This document shows, in pieces, positions 38,001 through 50,059 of a DNA stretch of 64,000 bases; position 1 is the first letter of the stretch, and each line of letters opens with the position of its first letter. The notes under the pieces are model-generated. The model had not been told where the DNA came from. It worked only from the letters and a program-made list of their open reading frames with translations, and ran no database searches. The stretch covers positions 186,001-250,000 of the forward strand of contig JBBPFI010000014.1 of assembly GCA_037974965.1 (NCBI GenBank), written 5' to 3'. The DNA comes from Dacryopinax spathularia (lineage: Eukaryota > Basidiomycota > Dacrymycetes > Dacrymycetales > Dacrymycetaceae). The position numbers and the translations under genes are program-made.

Positions 38001-39530
38001 ATGACAAATGATAATCAGCCTGAAGTCTGGGGTTGGGTGCACAATGAAACCTAATTCCGCACGGCACATCGAGTACTGTCCTCCGCTGTGGCCTTAGCTC
38101 CGCGGCCATTATCGCCGATGGCTTTCCTGCCCGACTTGCTCCGTTTTCCGTCAGTTCTAACTTCTTGCCAAGTTCTAGCCCAAGATGTCGGATTCGCCCT
38201 TCTCACTTGTCTGCAGGTATATGCAACGTACGTTCTGTCGTCGTACAGCGGAAAGCTAAGTAGGGCTTCGGCGTTTAGCCCAACTGCTGAAGCCGAAAAG
38301 GCTTCCTCACCTCTGCGCAGCACTTGCGGAACCGTCGAGGGCCCTTTGTCCACTTGAGATCATCCTCCTCCGGCGGTCATTCTCCCAAACTGTGAACTAC
38401 CTATGTGCCTCTTCTTGGCAGACCTTACGTTGGCACCATGACGGGCGGCCTAGAGTGAGCGTTATCCCCAACTGATCACAAGACATTCGCAAACATTTAT
38501 GGGTCTTTTCACCTCTTGATGCGGCACAGGGTACACCTGTCCTCCATCACGTGCCCATCAGCGAACAGCAATGAAGCAGGCTGACATACCAAAACTGTTG
38601 GTGCAGGTCGTCTAACAGGGTTCCTTCTTATCGCCGAAGCGGAAGCTGTCGAAGCTCAGTCTCTCTTTGAGCAGGCAGTATTATACCTTAGAAGGGACCT
38701 GCACTCATAGGATCAAAACTCTATGATAAGTAGCAGCTATTGTGGGAATGTACATGGGCAAGCAGAGGAGCGGGTGACCGTCGGGTGGGCGATCGGCGTT
38801 TAACCAAAGAAGGATAACACCGATGCTTGGTGATGGTTAGCAGGGTAACTGCTTACCTGCATCCTCCGTTCCATTGAATTCTACCCCAGTCGTTCGAGCG
38901 CCGCCCAATTCATGTCAATCCGCCATGAATAGACGTGAGCGGTATTGCAACGCAGTTAACCGCACTAGTCCACCGTCAGAGCATCAGACGGTGTTATCGC
39001 CGAACACCTTTTCCGTGATCCTATTCCGTCCACTGGGCTCCCATCGTCTTTCCAGGCGCAAGCGGGGGTGACGAAGCGCGACTGGAAGGCTAATTCCTAG
39101 GCGTTTCTAGCACAAGCATTCCCCCCTGGGAGCGGTTCGGCTGCGAGTGTCGATGTTTCGTGCCTCTGTTGGTTCGTTGGGTGTCCACATTCTTGGCTCT
39201 TCCAAACCGGCGTGTTGGAGGAAAACCCTCCTGGTGAGCTTGCTTGGGACCAGACGTTCGGCTGCTTCCAAGAGATATTGTTCCAGAAGGGAAGCCTCGA
39301 GGTACAACCGAGCTTATGACCGAACGAAAAGGCGCCGTTACCGCCGACCCTTCCTAGCACGAAAGCCGAACAGCGTTAACTGGGGGTACTCAAAAGTCTA
39401 TCGCCGACGTCAAATTATCTGATATCACGGTCATTAAAGTCCCTGACCAATCACTCCCTCCACGCACACTTCGCACGCTACAGACGCCCACCGCCCACCC
39501 AAAGAAACCTCCTCCTCATCCCCTTGCACT
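35100..39530. repeat. Spacer copy S1: ~185-bp periodic CGCCGA-box array
   Basis: No gene. A box close to TTATCGCCGA, or its reverse form TCGGCGATTA, recurs about every 160-230 bp: for example 35114, 35292, 35477, 35843, 36032, 36211, 36403, 36569, 36734, 36926, 37098, 37313, 37495, 37679, 37910, 38094, 38267, 38461, 38628, 38792 and 38994. The boxes fall into classes by flanking sequence (for instance CGACATCGGCCAT after the first, CCTCTGCGCAGTACATTTG after the third) that recur in the same order, so a higher-order unit of about 1.45 kb is itself repeated. From about 35660 the sequence is homologous to S2, S3 and S4. Between boxes the copies are strongly diverged. Confidence 0.7.
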
Positions 39531-40092
39531 TCAAGGGTCGCCCGATCGGGGATGGAGCGCGTCCTCAGAGCAGGCTTGCCAAAGCTCTGACAAGGTAACG
39601 ACATAGTCGCCCCGAATCCGGGTGACATGTTCCTTGCCGAATCCGGCTAAGTATCCTGAGCCGGCCCTAAAGTACAGTTTCTACAACTATACGGCGGATG
39701 CAATTACTTGCCACGCTTTCGTTTAAAACGTTTTCGTAGCATACGCTTCCGCTCCTTACATCTTGTACTCACTTTACCACTAATACACATTCGGTGCACA
39801 CGTATCCACCATAAGCCTTCCTATTCCGACATTGCACACCTTGTTAAGCTCAACCATCTCATGCGTCCTACTCAGGCGATCAACTAACACAGAGCTGACT
39901 GAGCGTCTTGCCATCTTACTCTCCCATCTTCGTCGCTATGCGCATCCACACCCTGTTTCCTTCGCCTATGCTACGATGATGTGATCCTTTAGGAGATCGA
40001 AGACCAGTCATCAGGTTACGGCGAGAACTACGCGGTCCTCATCCTGTCAGACGACTTTGAGGGGCTCATAACCCTCAAACGACATCCTCTAG
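39531..40092 (+). pseudogene. BolA gene fragment, copy 1 (exons 1-2)
   Basis: Bases 39536-39590 match exon 1 of the intact BolA gene at 60606, but the start ATG has become AGG and a TGA follows the shared CTTGCCAAAGCT. Bases 39993-40092 match exon 2 (GAGATCGAAGACCAGTCATC, then GAGGGGCTCATAACCCTCAA). The match stops near the end of exon 2, where the sequence changes directly into gene G sequence. Exons 3 and 4 are absent. Confidence 0.8.
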
Positions 40093-40870
40093 GGGGCTTG
40101 TGGGTCAGGGCGGGGTTCTGGGCTGGTCAGGGTGGGGATTGGTGAGGGCAGTGAGTCGGGGGGTTTGGCAGGTGGGGAGAATAGCTGGATTATTATACTG
40201 AGCAGCTGGTGATGGGAGGTTGATGGCGAGGGACGTGGGGGGATGGGTGAGAGGTGGGTTATTTGGTGATGGGGGTGGTGGATGGTGAGATGGTGGGTGA
40301 GCGGAGTAGAGCATGGGGAGAAAGCGATGGCAATGGCGTGTTGGGTGTTGGATCGCGTGTCGTGGGAGAAATGAACGTCCGACCGCAAAGGCACCGCCGG
40401 CAAGATGCATAGGAACAACACCAATAGAATCCAAATCCAGCCAGCCGAAGGAGCAGATGACGAGCACTATAAGAAGAACGTGCAACCGAAGCACGAGAAG
40501 AAGACGGAAGAGACGATGTCAGCTGGCGTATACCATTCCAGGAAGGAAGAGAAAGACGTACGGCGAACCTGGTCCTTTCTCTACCCCGAAAACAGGCGAG
40601 AATGCGCCTCTATCCCCTTGTCCTTCCCTCCTGCTGCCTGTAGCTCTAGTAGCCTCTGGCCCGCTCCCTACGAAGTCCGACGCCACCAACGGCGGCTATG
40701 CGTAGGCCTCAATGGGGGAAAGAGGAGGGGAAAGATTCTTGTTCCTTAGTTCGCAGCTGTTCTCGACGTCGGCAGGCTCCCGCTTCCGGTCATACTCGCA
40801 CTCGAGCTGCTGACAGGTGAGTGAGCTGAAGAGGACCCTCTCCTGGTCATGGAGATAAAGATCGAGGTAG
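40093..40870 (-). pseudogene. Gene G fragment, copy 1
   Basis: Colinear with about 32680-33450 of gene G: the 5' part of exon 2, all of intron 1 and the adjoining end of exon 1. Shared landmarks are GGGTGGGGATTGG, GAGCAGCTGGTGATGGGAGG (GTGGTGGG in the parent), AGAAATGAACGTCCGACCG and CTCGAGCTGCTGA. The intron is kept, so this is a DNA-level copy and not a retrocopy. Indels break the coding frame. It is joined on the left to the BolA fragment and on the right to spacer S2. Confidence 0.75.
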
Positions 40871-42510
40871 GCAACTCGCCTTCCCTTCTAAACTGCCAGG
40901 GTACGGAAGGCCGCTTCAACCATGCCCGACCCAAATAGACCTCCTCTGGACAAAACAGCACCTTCTCAGCAACTAGGTTAGCTGCCTCGCACCCTGATAA
41001 TTCGCTAGGACTGAAGGAACGCTGTGTGCCTGACATCGCCCGGACACTGGCCATCCGCGCTCATAGGTTTCCTACCGCCGACATCAGCCATACACATCCT
41101 GCGCAGTCTCCTGTTCCATCTTGGCCTCTGCTTTACTGAAAGGGCGTTGGGATTATACGATAAAAAGCAGAAGTGGAATATCTCTGGAGGCTGGCAAGGC
41201 GTAGACTGTGCGCTACTGCAGTGCAGCACATAGACTGCTACCGTCCTCCGTCGGAGCCTTATCTCCGCAGAGGGGACTATCGCCAACGGCTGGATCCTTG
41301 CTCAAGCGTGCTCCCCTCCTTGTAACTTCTGAGCTCACACAGCTCTCGAATGAAACTGGTCGAGACTACTAGGCCTCGTTTGACTGCGGGCCGCTGGGGC
41401 TCAAGGCTTACGCTCATCCAGCCGAAAGCTCGCTAGTGCATCGGCGATCAGGCTAACTCTGAAAACCGAGAACGTTCTCATCCCCCGTGCACAATGCAAT
41501 TGTCCGTTCCAATTGTGGTCCTCACACAACCCTCTGTCCTCATAGAAAATTCTGAAGTGTGTATCTCTCAGTGGTCTACGTTACTGCATATCGCGACCAT
41601 GGGCGGCCACGTCAGGGGCCCGCCCACCCATTATCGCCGACCGGGCACAGAAGGTTCAATAGCGTCTATGGAAGTTGTAGCCTAGTGCTGCCATCCTCTT
41701 TACCCAATGCCCATGGTCCGTGGAAGGCTTTTCTGGACGCCATAACGAAAGGGAGGACAGCTTAGCAGCCAAACATCTGTGCTGCGGGTTGTGCATGCAA
41801 TGCCTCTCTTATCGCCGAACCTGTGTGCCCTCGTCAAGCGGTCAGTATTCCTCCCTTGTGCAAACCACGTACCAGGCTCAGGCTCAGTTTCCCCCCCTTC
41901 TTCGGTACAAGTCAAACGTTCCAAGTGGGACCCAACTATGTTGACTTCCGCAAGCATTTACCTATGTATGCGGCTGTCGGCGATTAGCAACCAGATACCC
42001 GATGTACAAGCAATCGCTGGAGGCCATACTATCTCTGGATTCCACTCCATTGCTTCACTTCAAGAGTGATGAGTTGGCAAGTGTACAGGTGGAATTGAGG
42101 GGGACTTTGAAACAGCCAACCACGCTACATATCCACCGTGGGACCCCAAATTGAACTTATCGCCGAATCTCCTCTTGGCAGCTTTATTTGGTCCCATATG
42201 CTCTTCTACCGTCTCTGCCTGCTCATGGGCCCAACAAGGTCATCCTGCAAGGAGGTTTGCTCCTAATTATATCAGCCAGAGTCATAACGACAGGGGTTTC
42301 CATGGGGAAAGAGATCTACAGTACTTGGTTCCTTCGGCATTAAGGGCCCCGGGTACAGAGCTCTCCTAAACTGTACTCAATGATTACCACCCCTCGTTCT
42401 TCATCTGAGCGCCTTCAGCCCAAGCCACATCCTGAATGTACCCGTTGCATTGATACTGCTGAAAGTGCATGGATTTGGTGCGTAGCCTGGCTTTGGGGAG
42501 GGTCACTGAA
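40871..42510. repeat. Spacer copy S2, left part
   Basis: CGCCGA-type boxes at 41072, 41259, 41440, 41631, 41809, 41975, 42157 and 42330 (spacing about 165-190), in the same class order as in S1 (35843-37098). No gene. The copy is interrupted at 42511 by the hAT element. Confidence 0.7.
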
Positions 42511-42518
42511 CACTCATC

Positions 42519-45362
42519 TAGGGATGCAGGTGGTTCGAACTGAACCATGAGAGCCGACGGTTCTCGGTTCTGGTCCAGTTCCAGAGCTGAACCAGGACCG
42601 AACCAGGACCGGTTGTTAACTGGATGACAGAACCGTGCAGAACCGGTTCAGAACCGGTTCCAGATCGGTTCTGAAATAGACTTTGATGACGTTGACTGCA
42701 CCCGTTAGCCTCCCTTCCGCTAAGAATCCGTTCCATAACAGGCAACTCCATGCGGCAAAAGGGACAGCTTTTCCTTGCTACATACCTACCATGAGCAGCT
42801 TCGGGTCAGCTTTTACCTCCCCACCAGCCTCGCCTTCCTTAAGCCCTGTCCCACCTGAAGAACTTGATGACGATGATCTTGATCTGATCCGCTCTGAGCC
42901 AAGTCAAGCAACCAGTATTTGAGAGACAAGCAAGCGGACCATTGAAACGATTGAGCTCAGTGATGATACCGATGTACAAATCTTGCCTGTGAAGCGGAAC
43001 CGTGTGGACCGGAAGAGCGCTCCAATCCATGAGTACTACACAAAGCCAGAAGGGAAAGAGAAGATTCGTTGGTGTAAGACTTGCCAGTATGCCATATGCA
43101 CTCTGATCCGTGACTTCTTGCTCACAAGAGCTCAGGGCTGCACGTCAGAAGGGTATAGAGCTGCCAGAAGACCGAGGCCGGATTGGGCAGAATAGCAGCA
43201 CATCGACTATGCGTAAACATTTGCTCCGTTTCCATAAGAGCATATGGAAGAGCTACCTGAAAGATGCCGGTCTGGACAACAATTCCTCACAGTCAACCGA
43301 TGTGCAAACCAGTCTCGATCCTCATCTCCAACCCATCGAGCGGTACAGCCCAGCACTCCTCCGCCAGCGGTGTCTTCAGCTGATTGCTGCACTCGATCTT
43401 CCCTTCATGACGGTAGACCGCCCCGAATTCAAGGCACTTGTGAGCCTCCTACGTCCAGAAGCAGCTATGCGTGATCTACCAGGCCGGATGGGACTCTCAG
43501 AACATGCCATTACCGAGATGGCAAATGAGAAAGCCCGAATCAGAGCTCGCCTTCATTCTACCAAGGGTCGCAAAAGCATCACAGTCGATACATGGAGCGA
43601 TTCTTCCATGCGCTCATACATCAGTGCAAAAGCGCACTATATCGTTGTATCTGAGGGCAAGTGGATCCTTGCGGAGGATCTGATTGGGTTTCGCATCATC
43701 CGCGGCTCCCATACTGGTGAAAACCTTGCCACTATCGTCTTCAGTTTCTTCGAAGAAATGGGCATCATAAATGAAATCGGCTGGATCACGACAGACAATG
43801 CATCAAATAACAACACCATGGTGGCTGCTTTGGAGCGGCTTATCCTGGCAAGTGGGGTCGAGGCACCTCATTTTGAGCACGAATCCAATCATATCCGCTG
43901 CATGGCTCATATCTATAATCTGGCAGTGGTCGATATCCTCAAACGTCTTGTGCGAAAGCCAGCATATGATAATGAGGTCACTGCTGCAGAGGCACAACTA
44001 AGCACCGAAGACCTCCGTGATCCAGTTCTGGCACTTCGTGGCCTGATTGTTGCAGTACGTCCATCTCAATACCAGTTGATAAGCATGTCTGATACTGTAT
44101 AGCTTCGGTCCTCATCATCACGACGTGAGGCTTTCCGAACTGCTCAAGGCTTGCGTCGGAAGCTTCAAACCAATGCAGCTGGAGAGCTCATTGGTGCGCT
44201 TGAGCTCATACTTGATGTGCGGACCCGATGGTCAAGCACATATGCAATGCTCACAAGGGCGCTTGAGCTCCGAACGTCCCTCTCTGCTGTGCTTCTTGAC
44301 CCAGAGCATGAAGACAAGTTAGCCCGCTATCGTATTACACCAGCTGGCTGGAACAGGATCCAGAGCATCGCCGATATCCTCGAATGTGCACATAAGGGTC
44401 AGCAAAGGCTTTCAGCTGATAGCCACCCGACGCTCTATATGGCCATACCCGCGCTCGAATCTCCAATGTCCGCCTGGGAGAAACTCCAGAAGAACAAGTA
44501 TGCGACAGATTCAGAAATGCAAAATGTCCTCGAAGCAGGCATCAAGAAAATGGGCGAGTACTACCTCAAGATGGAGAAATCGGATGCATACGCTATCGCC
44601 ATGATCTTAACACCCTATGTCAAGATGAAGTATCTTGAAAAGTGGTGGACCAACAGATCACCAACCGATCTCGTTATACGCTGGCACAGCAAGCTCAAAA
44701 TGAGTTCATTTCAACCTTCAAGCGCCGCTATCAGATAGCACGGACTGAAGCACATTCCACACCCACAGATGAAGACGATGAGCTATGGGGCCTCTCCGAT
44801 TCGACCACATCCCCACCTGAATATGTGTGCTACTTGCGAGAGGTACCTACCCGGCACCCAAAAGCTGGCGGACCTGACGTGCTAAGCTACTGGCATGCCC
44901 ACAGTGCAGAATACCCAGGCCTTGCTTGGATGGCCATGGATTACATGGCGATTCAAGGATCAGCAACCGCTGTTGAGCGGGTTTGGAGCAGTGCCTCCAA
45001 TACAGATACAAGAAACCGCAACCGACTATCACCTACCCGATTTGAAGCACTGCAGTTTTTGAAAGCAGGTTACCGAAAGGAGCGCTTAGCCGGTTTGACG
45101 ATGGAAGAGCGTGCTGCCCAGCAGGCAGCGCGAGTACAGGAAATGGCAACAGAGACATGGCAAGAGGAGTTGCCGCCAGATTTAGATATCATTCTCTGCG
45201 ACTTGTAGATATCACTGTGTGAGCGCAATAGAACCGGTTCTGAACCTGGACTGAACCAGTTCAGAACCGAACCGGACTGGGACTGGACCAGAACCACGTC
45301 CTAGGAAATTACCTCAATGGTTCTGAACTGGACCGAACCAGAACCGAACCGCTGCATCCCTA
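42519..45362 (+). mobile_element. hAT-superfamily DNA transposon, complete ends
   Basis: The element starts TAGGGATGCAGG and ends CTGCATCCCTA, imperfect terminal inverted repeats of about 11 bp plus related GGTTC-rich sequence. It is bracketed by the 8-bp direct repeat CACTCATC at 42511-42518 and 45363-45370; an 8-bp duplication is the hAT hallmark. Both subterminal regions are packed with AGAACCGGTTC-type palindromes (42540-42680 and 45230-45350), probable transposase-binding sites. It carries one disrupted transposase gene. Confidence 0.95.
42791..45208 (+). pseudogene. hAT transposase, disrupted
   Basis: Coding blocks 42791-43086, 43136-44054 and 44103 onward, joined by two plausible introns (43087-43135 and 44055-44102), encode a BED zinc finger (WCKTC then MRKHLLRFH), an RNase-H-like transposase core (ITVDTWSD; WITTDNASNN; RCMAHIYNL) and the C-terminal hAT dimerisation domain (DVLSYWHAHSAEYPGLAWMA; DYMAIQGSATAVERVWSSA). 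Two lesions are seen: an in-frame TGA at 42920-42922 and a change of frame between about 44640 and 44735 where no intron of normal size fits. Conservation elsewhere is good, so inactivation looks recent. Confidence 0.85.
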
Positions 45363-45370
45363 CACTCATC

Positions 45371-47264
45371 CGTTCCTTCGATGCTCCGAAGCCGCCGACT
45401 CAGTTTCCTATATGCACTACATGGTATGGTGAATGGGAGGCTTGAGACATAAGGCAGCAATGTTCTGGCTCAGAGAGGACCTCACCCGTCACTGGGGACC
45501 AAAGGTGCTATAGGTTCCTATAATATGGTACCACACATCAAGTACCATCCGGTCCTTTTTAAGGCCCTATCTCCGTGCGCCCTTCTATCGCCAACCGCTT
45601 TTGGGCCTAACTTGCTCCGCTCTGTCTGTCGCTGCTGACTGGGGGCAAATCTCTCGTGACGTTGCTACATCCGCATCACTTCTTCAAACCCCGCATCACT
45701 CTTGTGGAAGGTCTTGCCGCCCAAGGTTCGCTTGGCTATCGGTGATATATGGAAGCCTTTCGTGGACAGCTTGCCTTTTGCCCCCATAGGACCCTGATTG
45801 CCACGTGGATGTGAGTGAGACCCCTAAGTTTGCATCAAGGGGTAGGTAAGCCTCTGCTCGCCAGAAGCAGGTTTGTTGGCACGGGGCAAAATGCTTCCAT
45901 GATGACAAAGTGCTTAGCAAATAGCACTTAATCCACTTTTTCAATTAGGATTTTTGCGGCTGTGCTGGGTGCACAGCCGCAAAAGTTACAAGTTTTCACT
46001 TAACTTTCGCTTTTTTACCTTTATTCAAATTTTGTACATACTAGATTAGGTATTCCAGGGCCTAACCAATTACATGCTGGATAAGTAATCAAACAAGTTA
46101 CTCAAAATAACTTAAAAAACATCTCTGCGTTCACATTTGCTTCCGCTTGCGGCTGTGCTAATTTGATTCTATTGGCTAAGGCCTGCCGGTGTGGGCACTT
46201 TTACTTCCATCTGAGCCCGCTGGGTTCCATCCAAACATGGTCGTGCGCAAGCGCTTTTGGGGGCCACCTGTCCGCCAAAGGCTTCCATACTAGGAAGCCT
46301 TTCGCGGACTACGGACGCAAAACCGAGCTGTCCACAAAAGGCTTCCATAGTGATAAGACTAAGCACCCGCGCTCTGTGACCCTTGTACCGTAACTGCTTG
46401 TGTGCAGCCGGTCTTGCGCTGAGCTCAACACCGGTCACAAGAATCCACCATGATAGCTTCCAGACCCATCGTGCCATATTAGGGGACAGGGCATGGAAAC
46501 ACTTAAGTACACCAAGTAATCCACGCTCAGATGCTCACGCCAAGAAGAGTCTTATCGCCGAAACCAGTTCTGGCTGCTCTATCCCCTCCACTGCGCTCTC
46601 ATCGTTGTTTGGAGCGGTACGGATTTCAAACGTACCGGAGATTGTTTCAGAAAATTGACTGGGAAGTATTCGCGTGGGGACTGGTGCGGTGATTCTCATA
46701 TTGCCCAGCTTCTGCTGGAAGGCAAGGCGGCAGAGCCCTCCGCGCTTTGTTGAGTGTGTTTCCTCATGTCCCCTTCTTCAGATTGACTGCGTAATAGTCC
46801 GGTCCTTCTCACAATTTTGCTCGAGGTTGTACTTTTGGCTGGTCAGAAGAGGTATTGCTGAAGAAGGGAAGTGCAAACGCCGAAGCCGCTTATGACCAAA
46901 CGAGGAAAGCAGCGCTTACAACGCCGACTTGGTACGGCGTTAACACTGAGATACCTATCGCAGACGACGAGGTAACTGATGGGAAAACTATGAAAGTCCG
47001 GGCCAATCATCCCTCCACTCACACCTTGAACTCCATGCAGGCGCACACGGAGCCCAGAGCATCATTCTCCAACCAATCGAAGTCATCTCGGCCCCTTGAT
47101 CGCAATACCCTGCCGGCATGAGGGAGCATTGTGGGGATATGTAGCGGAATCAGATGCGTCCTTTTCACCTGTGATTAAACCCAGGGCTGACTCAGTCTTC
47201 CCCTCTGTCTCTCCTCTCTGGCTCACTCTTCCTATTCGCACCATCCGTCTCTTGCATGTGCTAC
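45371..47264. repeat. Spacer copy S2, right part
   Basis: Continues S2 beyond the hAT element. It contains boxes such as TATCTCCG...CTATCGCCAACC near 45570-45590 and TTATCGCCGAAACC near 46552, and an end block (46900-47010) matching 39330-39430, 51360-51480 and 60370-60490. It is interrupted by the non-autonomous element at 45748-46349. No gene. Confidence 0.6.
45748..46349. mobile_element. 602-bp non-autonomous DNA element (MITE-like)
   Basis: The left end TATGGAAGCCTTTCGTGGAC is matched in reverse at the right end (GTCCACAAAAGGCTTCCATA), giving terminal inverted repeats of about 33 bp with few mismatches. The direct repeat GTGATA flanks it (45742-45747 and 46350-46355). The interior is AT-rich with a hairpin TTTTGCGGCTGTGC/GCACAGCCGCAAAA around 45952-45987 and an extra internal copy of the end sequence near 46280. 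No coding capacity. Superfamily unknown. Confidence 0.75.
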
Positions 47265-47340
47265 GCTGGTACGATGTCATTCGAATCGAAGACCAGTAAT
47301 CTCGATGAGGGAGAACGCAGTCCTAATCGCATGGCATGAT
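47265..47340 (+). pseudogene. Relic of BolA exon 2
   Basis: ATCGAAGACCAGTAATC and the following GAGAACGCAGTCCTAATCG match exon 2 of BolA (60802-60901) with several changes, in the same position relative to the spacer end block as in the other copies. Unlike the copies at 40.09 and 51.89 kb, no gene G fragment follows. Confidence 0.6.
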
Positions 47341-47672
47341 TTTGGTGGGACAGTGACAACGAGGGCGAGTCGCTTGGCGGATAAATAGTTGATATAAAAC
47401 AACCCACTTCACGTATTCCACCGATGCACCCTCTCGTCCGGCGTTTCCCAAAAACAGAGAGGGGTTTCCTCCGTTCCCGGCACTGGCCAACGGGGCTGAG
47501 AAGTGTCGTATCGCCGAGATCGGCCATATGCGCCCTGCGTAATGCCCAGAAACGAAGTTGCTGCTGCACCCGAAAGACGGTAGCCGCCTGCGATTCACAC
47601 GAGAGAATATACTCATTATTCAAGCCGAAGGGGCACAGAGTGAAACCTAACCCCGTACAGCACATCGAGTAC
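47341..47672. repeat. Spacer copy S3, left part
   Basis: Matches 58860-59060 and 37830-38070; contains the box TATCGCCGAGATCGGCC near 47510. The sequence CAGCACATCGAGTACTA is split by the pogo-like element; the uninterrupted form is at 59041-59070. Confidence 0.7.
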
Positions 47673-47674
47673 TA

Positions 47675-50057
47675 CTGTACGTCCCAGCGAAGGTGCGCGT
47701 TAAGGGTTGGGCGGAAGCAAAGTTTTCGCCTACGAGACCGCGCGAGAGCGCAGATTCGTGGTGACAGTGCGCGGTCTTGACTATAACCATGGCTGGAAGA
47801 GCTGCTGGATATCTGCCCGGTGGCCTTCTGAACTATCTGCCTCGTATCAGTGCAGCAGAATATCAAGATCAGACCAACGTTCGACTCAGAGAGGGCCAGG
47901 ATGAGCGAGAGCAGCAGAGACGAGAGCGTAGACTTCAGGCAGCTGTGGAAGAGAGGCGGGCCAAGGAAGCACTGAAAGTGAGGAAGAGAGAGGATCAGAG
48001 ATGCTCCAGAGCACAGAGAAGAGAGAGGGGGATTGAAGCAGGCTTGAGAAGTCCGCAGGGTACGAAGGTGCGCTCTCCAGTGATATTCATCACTGTGCTC
48101 CGTGCTGATTCCAATTTGCAGAAGCGACAGATCATTGAGCTCAGTGATTCAGACTCTTCAGCATCGGAATCCGAGCCAGAACAGCAGCACACACTTCTTG
48201 TAGAGGGCCAGAAAGCAGAGCTATCACGTCCATACCGGAATCCTAATGCAGCACCTGATGCACCGCTTGCGAAGAACATGAACTGGTTTGAGCCGTTCAT
48301 ATGGGTTCAGATCGATGCTGCCCGCAAAGCAGTGGGCTGGCATCCATATGAGATAGCCGCTCTTCTCAAGAAGCGGAATCCGCAGACGTTCAATGGCAAA
48401 CCAGCCATCCATCATGGCACAATCGCGCGTTGGATCAAACCGGATGGTGGATGGACCGATGCAGTTCTGAGGCGGATGAAGATGGGCTCGCATCAAGTCT
48501 ACAATGCTGTAGGAGAGCACGGTGTACTGGTACGCACCATCTCCTATCTTCAGACCACTGTACTGACCATTCAGAAAGGCTGGATGTGTTGATACTGTCG
48601 AGAAAATCAAGAAACAGCTTGTCGAGCTCCGCATCCCCGGTATTGCTCTCACCGCTCATTTGTGCCAAGGTATCATCATTGCACATCTTACCGAAGACCA
48701 TCCGGAAGTGTTCACTTGCATTGTTGGGTGCACCAGACAGCCCTTTGAAGTCTCGCTCAATTTCGTCCGTCGGTTCCTCGAGCATCAGCTGAATTGGTCA
48801 CTCCGCCGCGCAACAAAAGCAGCACAGAAGGTGCCCGATGATTTCCGAGACCAATGCTACAAGCTGTGCCTTCGAGTGGCCTGGTTGATCAAGCATTACA
48901 GTATCCCTGCAGACTGCATTGTTAATAGCGACCAAATGCAACTTCAGCTTCAGTATGGCGGAACGATCACATATGCAGGATGCGGGGCAAAGCAGGTTGC
49001 TGTTTTGGGGAAGGAGGAAAAGCGGGCCTGCACTGTAATGACCGGCCTTTCGATGAATGGCGAGCTCCTTCCCTTCCAGACAATCTGGGAAGGGACCCGG
49101 TCAATCTGTCTACCCTATGGCGGCAAAGTCAGCCAGTCCAAGGAGCTTCGAGATGCTATAGACGCCGGACACCTCTTCGACCTCTCCAAGGGCACGTACT
49201 GGTCTACTGAGCCAACAATGCACACATATGTCAACAAGCTGCTTGTCCCACACTTCCATAGCTATAACGAGCAGCATCGTCGAGATCAAGAGGCAAGATG
49301 TGTTTGGATCATCGATTGCTGGAGTGTTCATCGAAGCGAGGCTTTTCGGACTTGGATGCGGACGACATATCCCTGGATCCTCCTACAATTTGTCCCAGGT
49401 GGGTGCACCGGTGTCACACAACCTGCAGATACCGGCATGCAACGACCTCTGAAGAATGTCATCCGCAAAGCTGCTCTTGACGACGTGGTCAAGGAGACGC
49501 AAGAGAAGCTGAAGCGCGGGGTACCACCTGAAGAGCTGCGAGTTGATGTCACAATGCCCACCATGCGAAAGCGAGCAGTCCGCTGGGTCACAAGAGCATA
49601 TGCAGAATGCAACAAACAAGAACTGGTACTGCGGGCATGGCAGCTCTGTCGATGTGGTGTCGGAGACATGGCCCTCTCATATGACTGCCTTACAAGCCCT
49701 GCAACGCTCCGCCTTCTTGAAGAGCTGCCCTTTGACAACAATGAGCTATTCCGTCAGATCTTGCCTCGAGGAGGTGTTCATGATCTCACCCTCCAGGGGG
49801 TGCACTTTCCGGAGGACGATGTGGAAGCACAGATGCAACCGACATTGACATGGACAATGAAGAGCTCGGAAATGATGCAGAAGATTATCGCGCAGACCTC
49901 ATACTGATGATAGACGATTTGACAATATAAATGGGCTCCGGCCCCTTCTCCCCTATGACAGTGCGCGATGCAAAGAAAAGCTGGTGACGGGTGCCCAAAA
50001 GTGCGCGACGAAGCGCCTGGTGACAGGTGACCCGCGCACCTTCGCTGGGACGTACAG
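47675..50057 (+). mobile_element. Pogo/Tc1-mariner-like DNA transposon, structurally complete
   Basis: Terminal inverted repeats are perfect over 25 bp (47675-47699 and 50033-50057): CTGTACGTCCCAGCGAAGGT then GCGCG. The target dinucleotide TA is duplicated at 47673-47674 and 50058-50059. The homologous site in spacer S4 (GAGTACTATACCATCC, 59050-59065) lacks the element, so the ends are exact. Subterminal GTGACAG and GTGCGCG motifs recur at both ends. It carries one intact transposase gene. Confidence 0.95.
47789..49907 (+). CDS. DDE transposase of the pogo-like element
   Basis: Three exons (47789-48067, 48122-48529, 48579-49907; introns 54 and 49 nt) give 671 residues without a stop. Residues about 25-90 are a charged coiled coil (EGQDEREQQRRERRLQAA). 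A helix-turn-helix-like segment follows (KAVGWHPYEIAALLKKRNP; HGTIARWIK). The catalytic RNase-H fold shows three candidate acidic residues: D in NSDQMQLQLQ, D in VWIIDCWSVHRS, and D in TGVTQPADTGMQRPLK, as in DDE_1/pogo enzymes. The enzyme would cut at the element ends and insert at TA. The second acceptor (AAAG after TTCAG) is less certain than the rest. The intact frame and perfect inverted repeats suggest recent or possible activity. Confidence 0.85.
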
Positions 50058-50059
50058 TA

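Noticed and set aside
35100-39530. CRISPR-like array, because a short repeat recurs at regular distance
   Set aside because: Repeats are only ~10 bp and imperfect, spacers are ~175 bp and themselves related between units, and the host is a eukaryote.
40089-40749. Open frames over the gene G fragment copy 1 as independent genes
   Set aside because: They are pieces of exon 1, intron 1 and exon 2 of gene G in broken frames.
44640-44735. An ultra-short intron restoring the hAT transposase frame
   Set aside because: The only GT-AG pairs are 15-17 nt apart, too short; a frameshift mutation is simpler.
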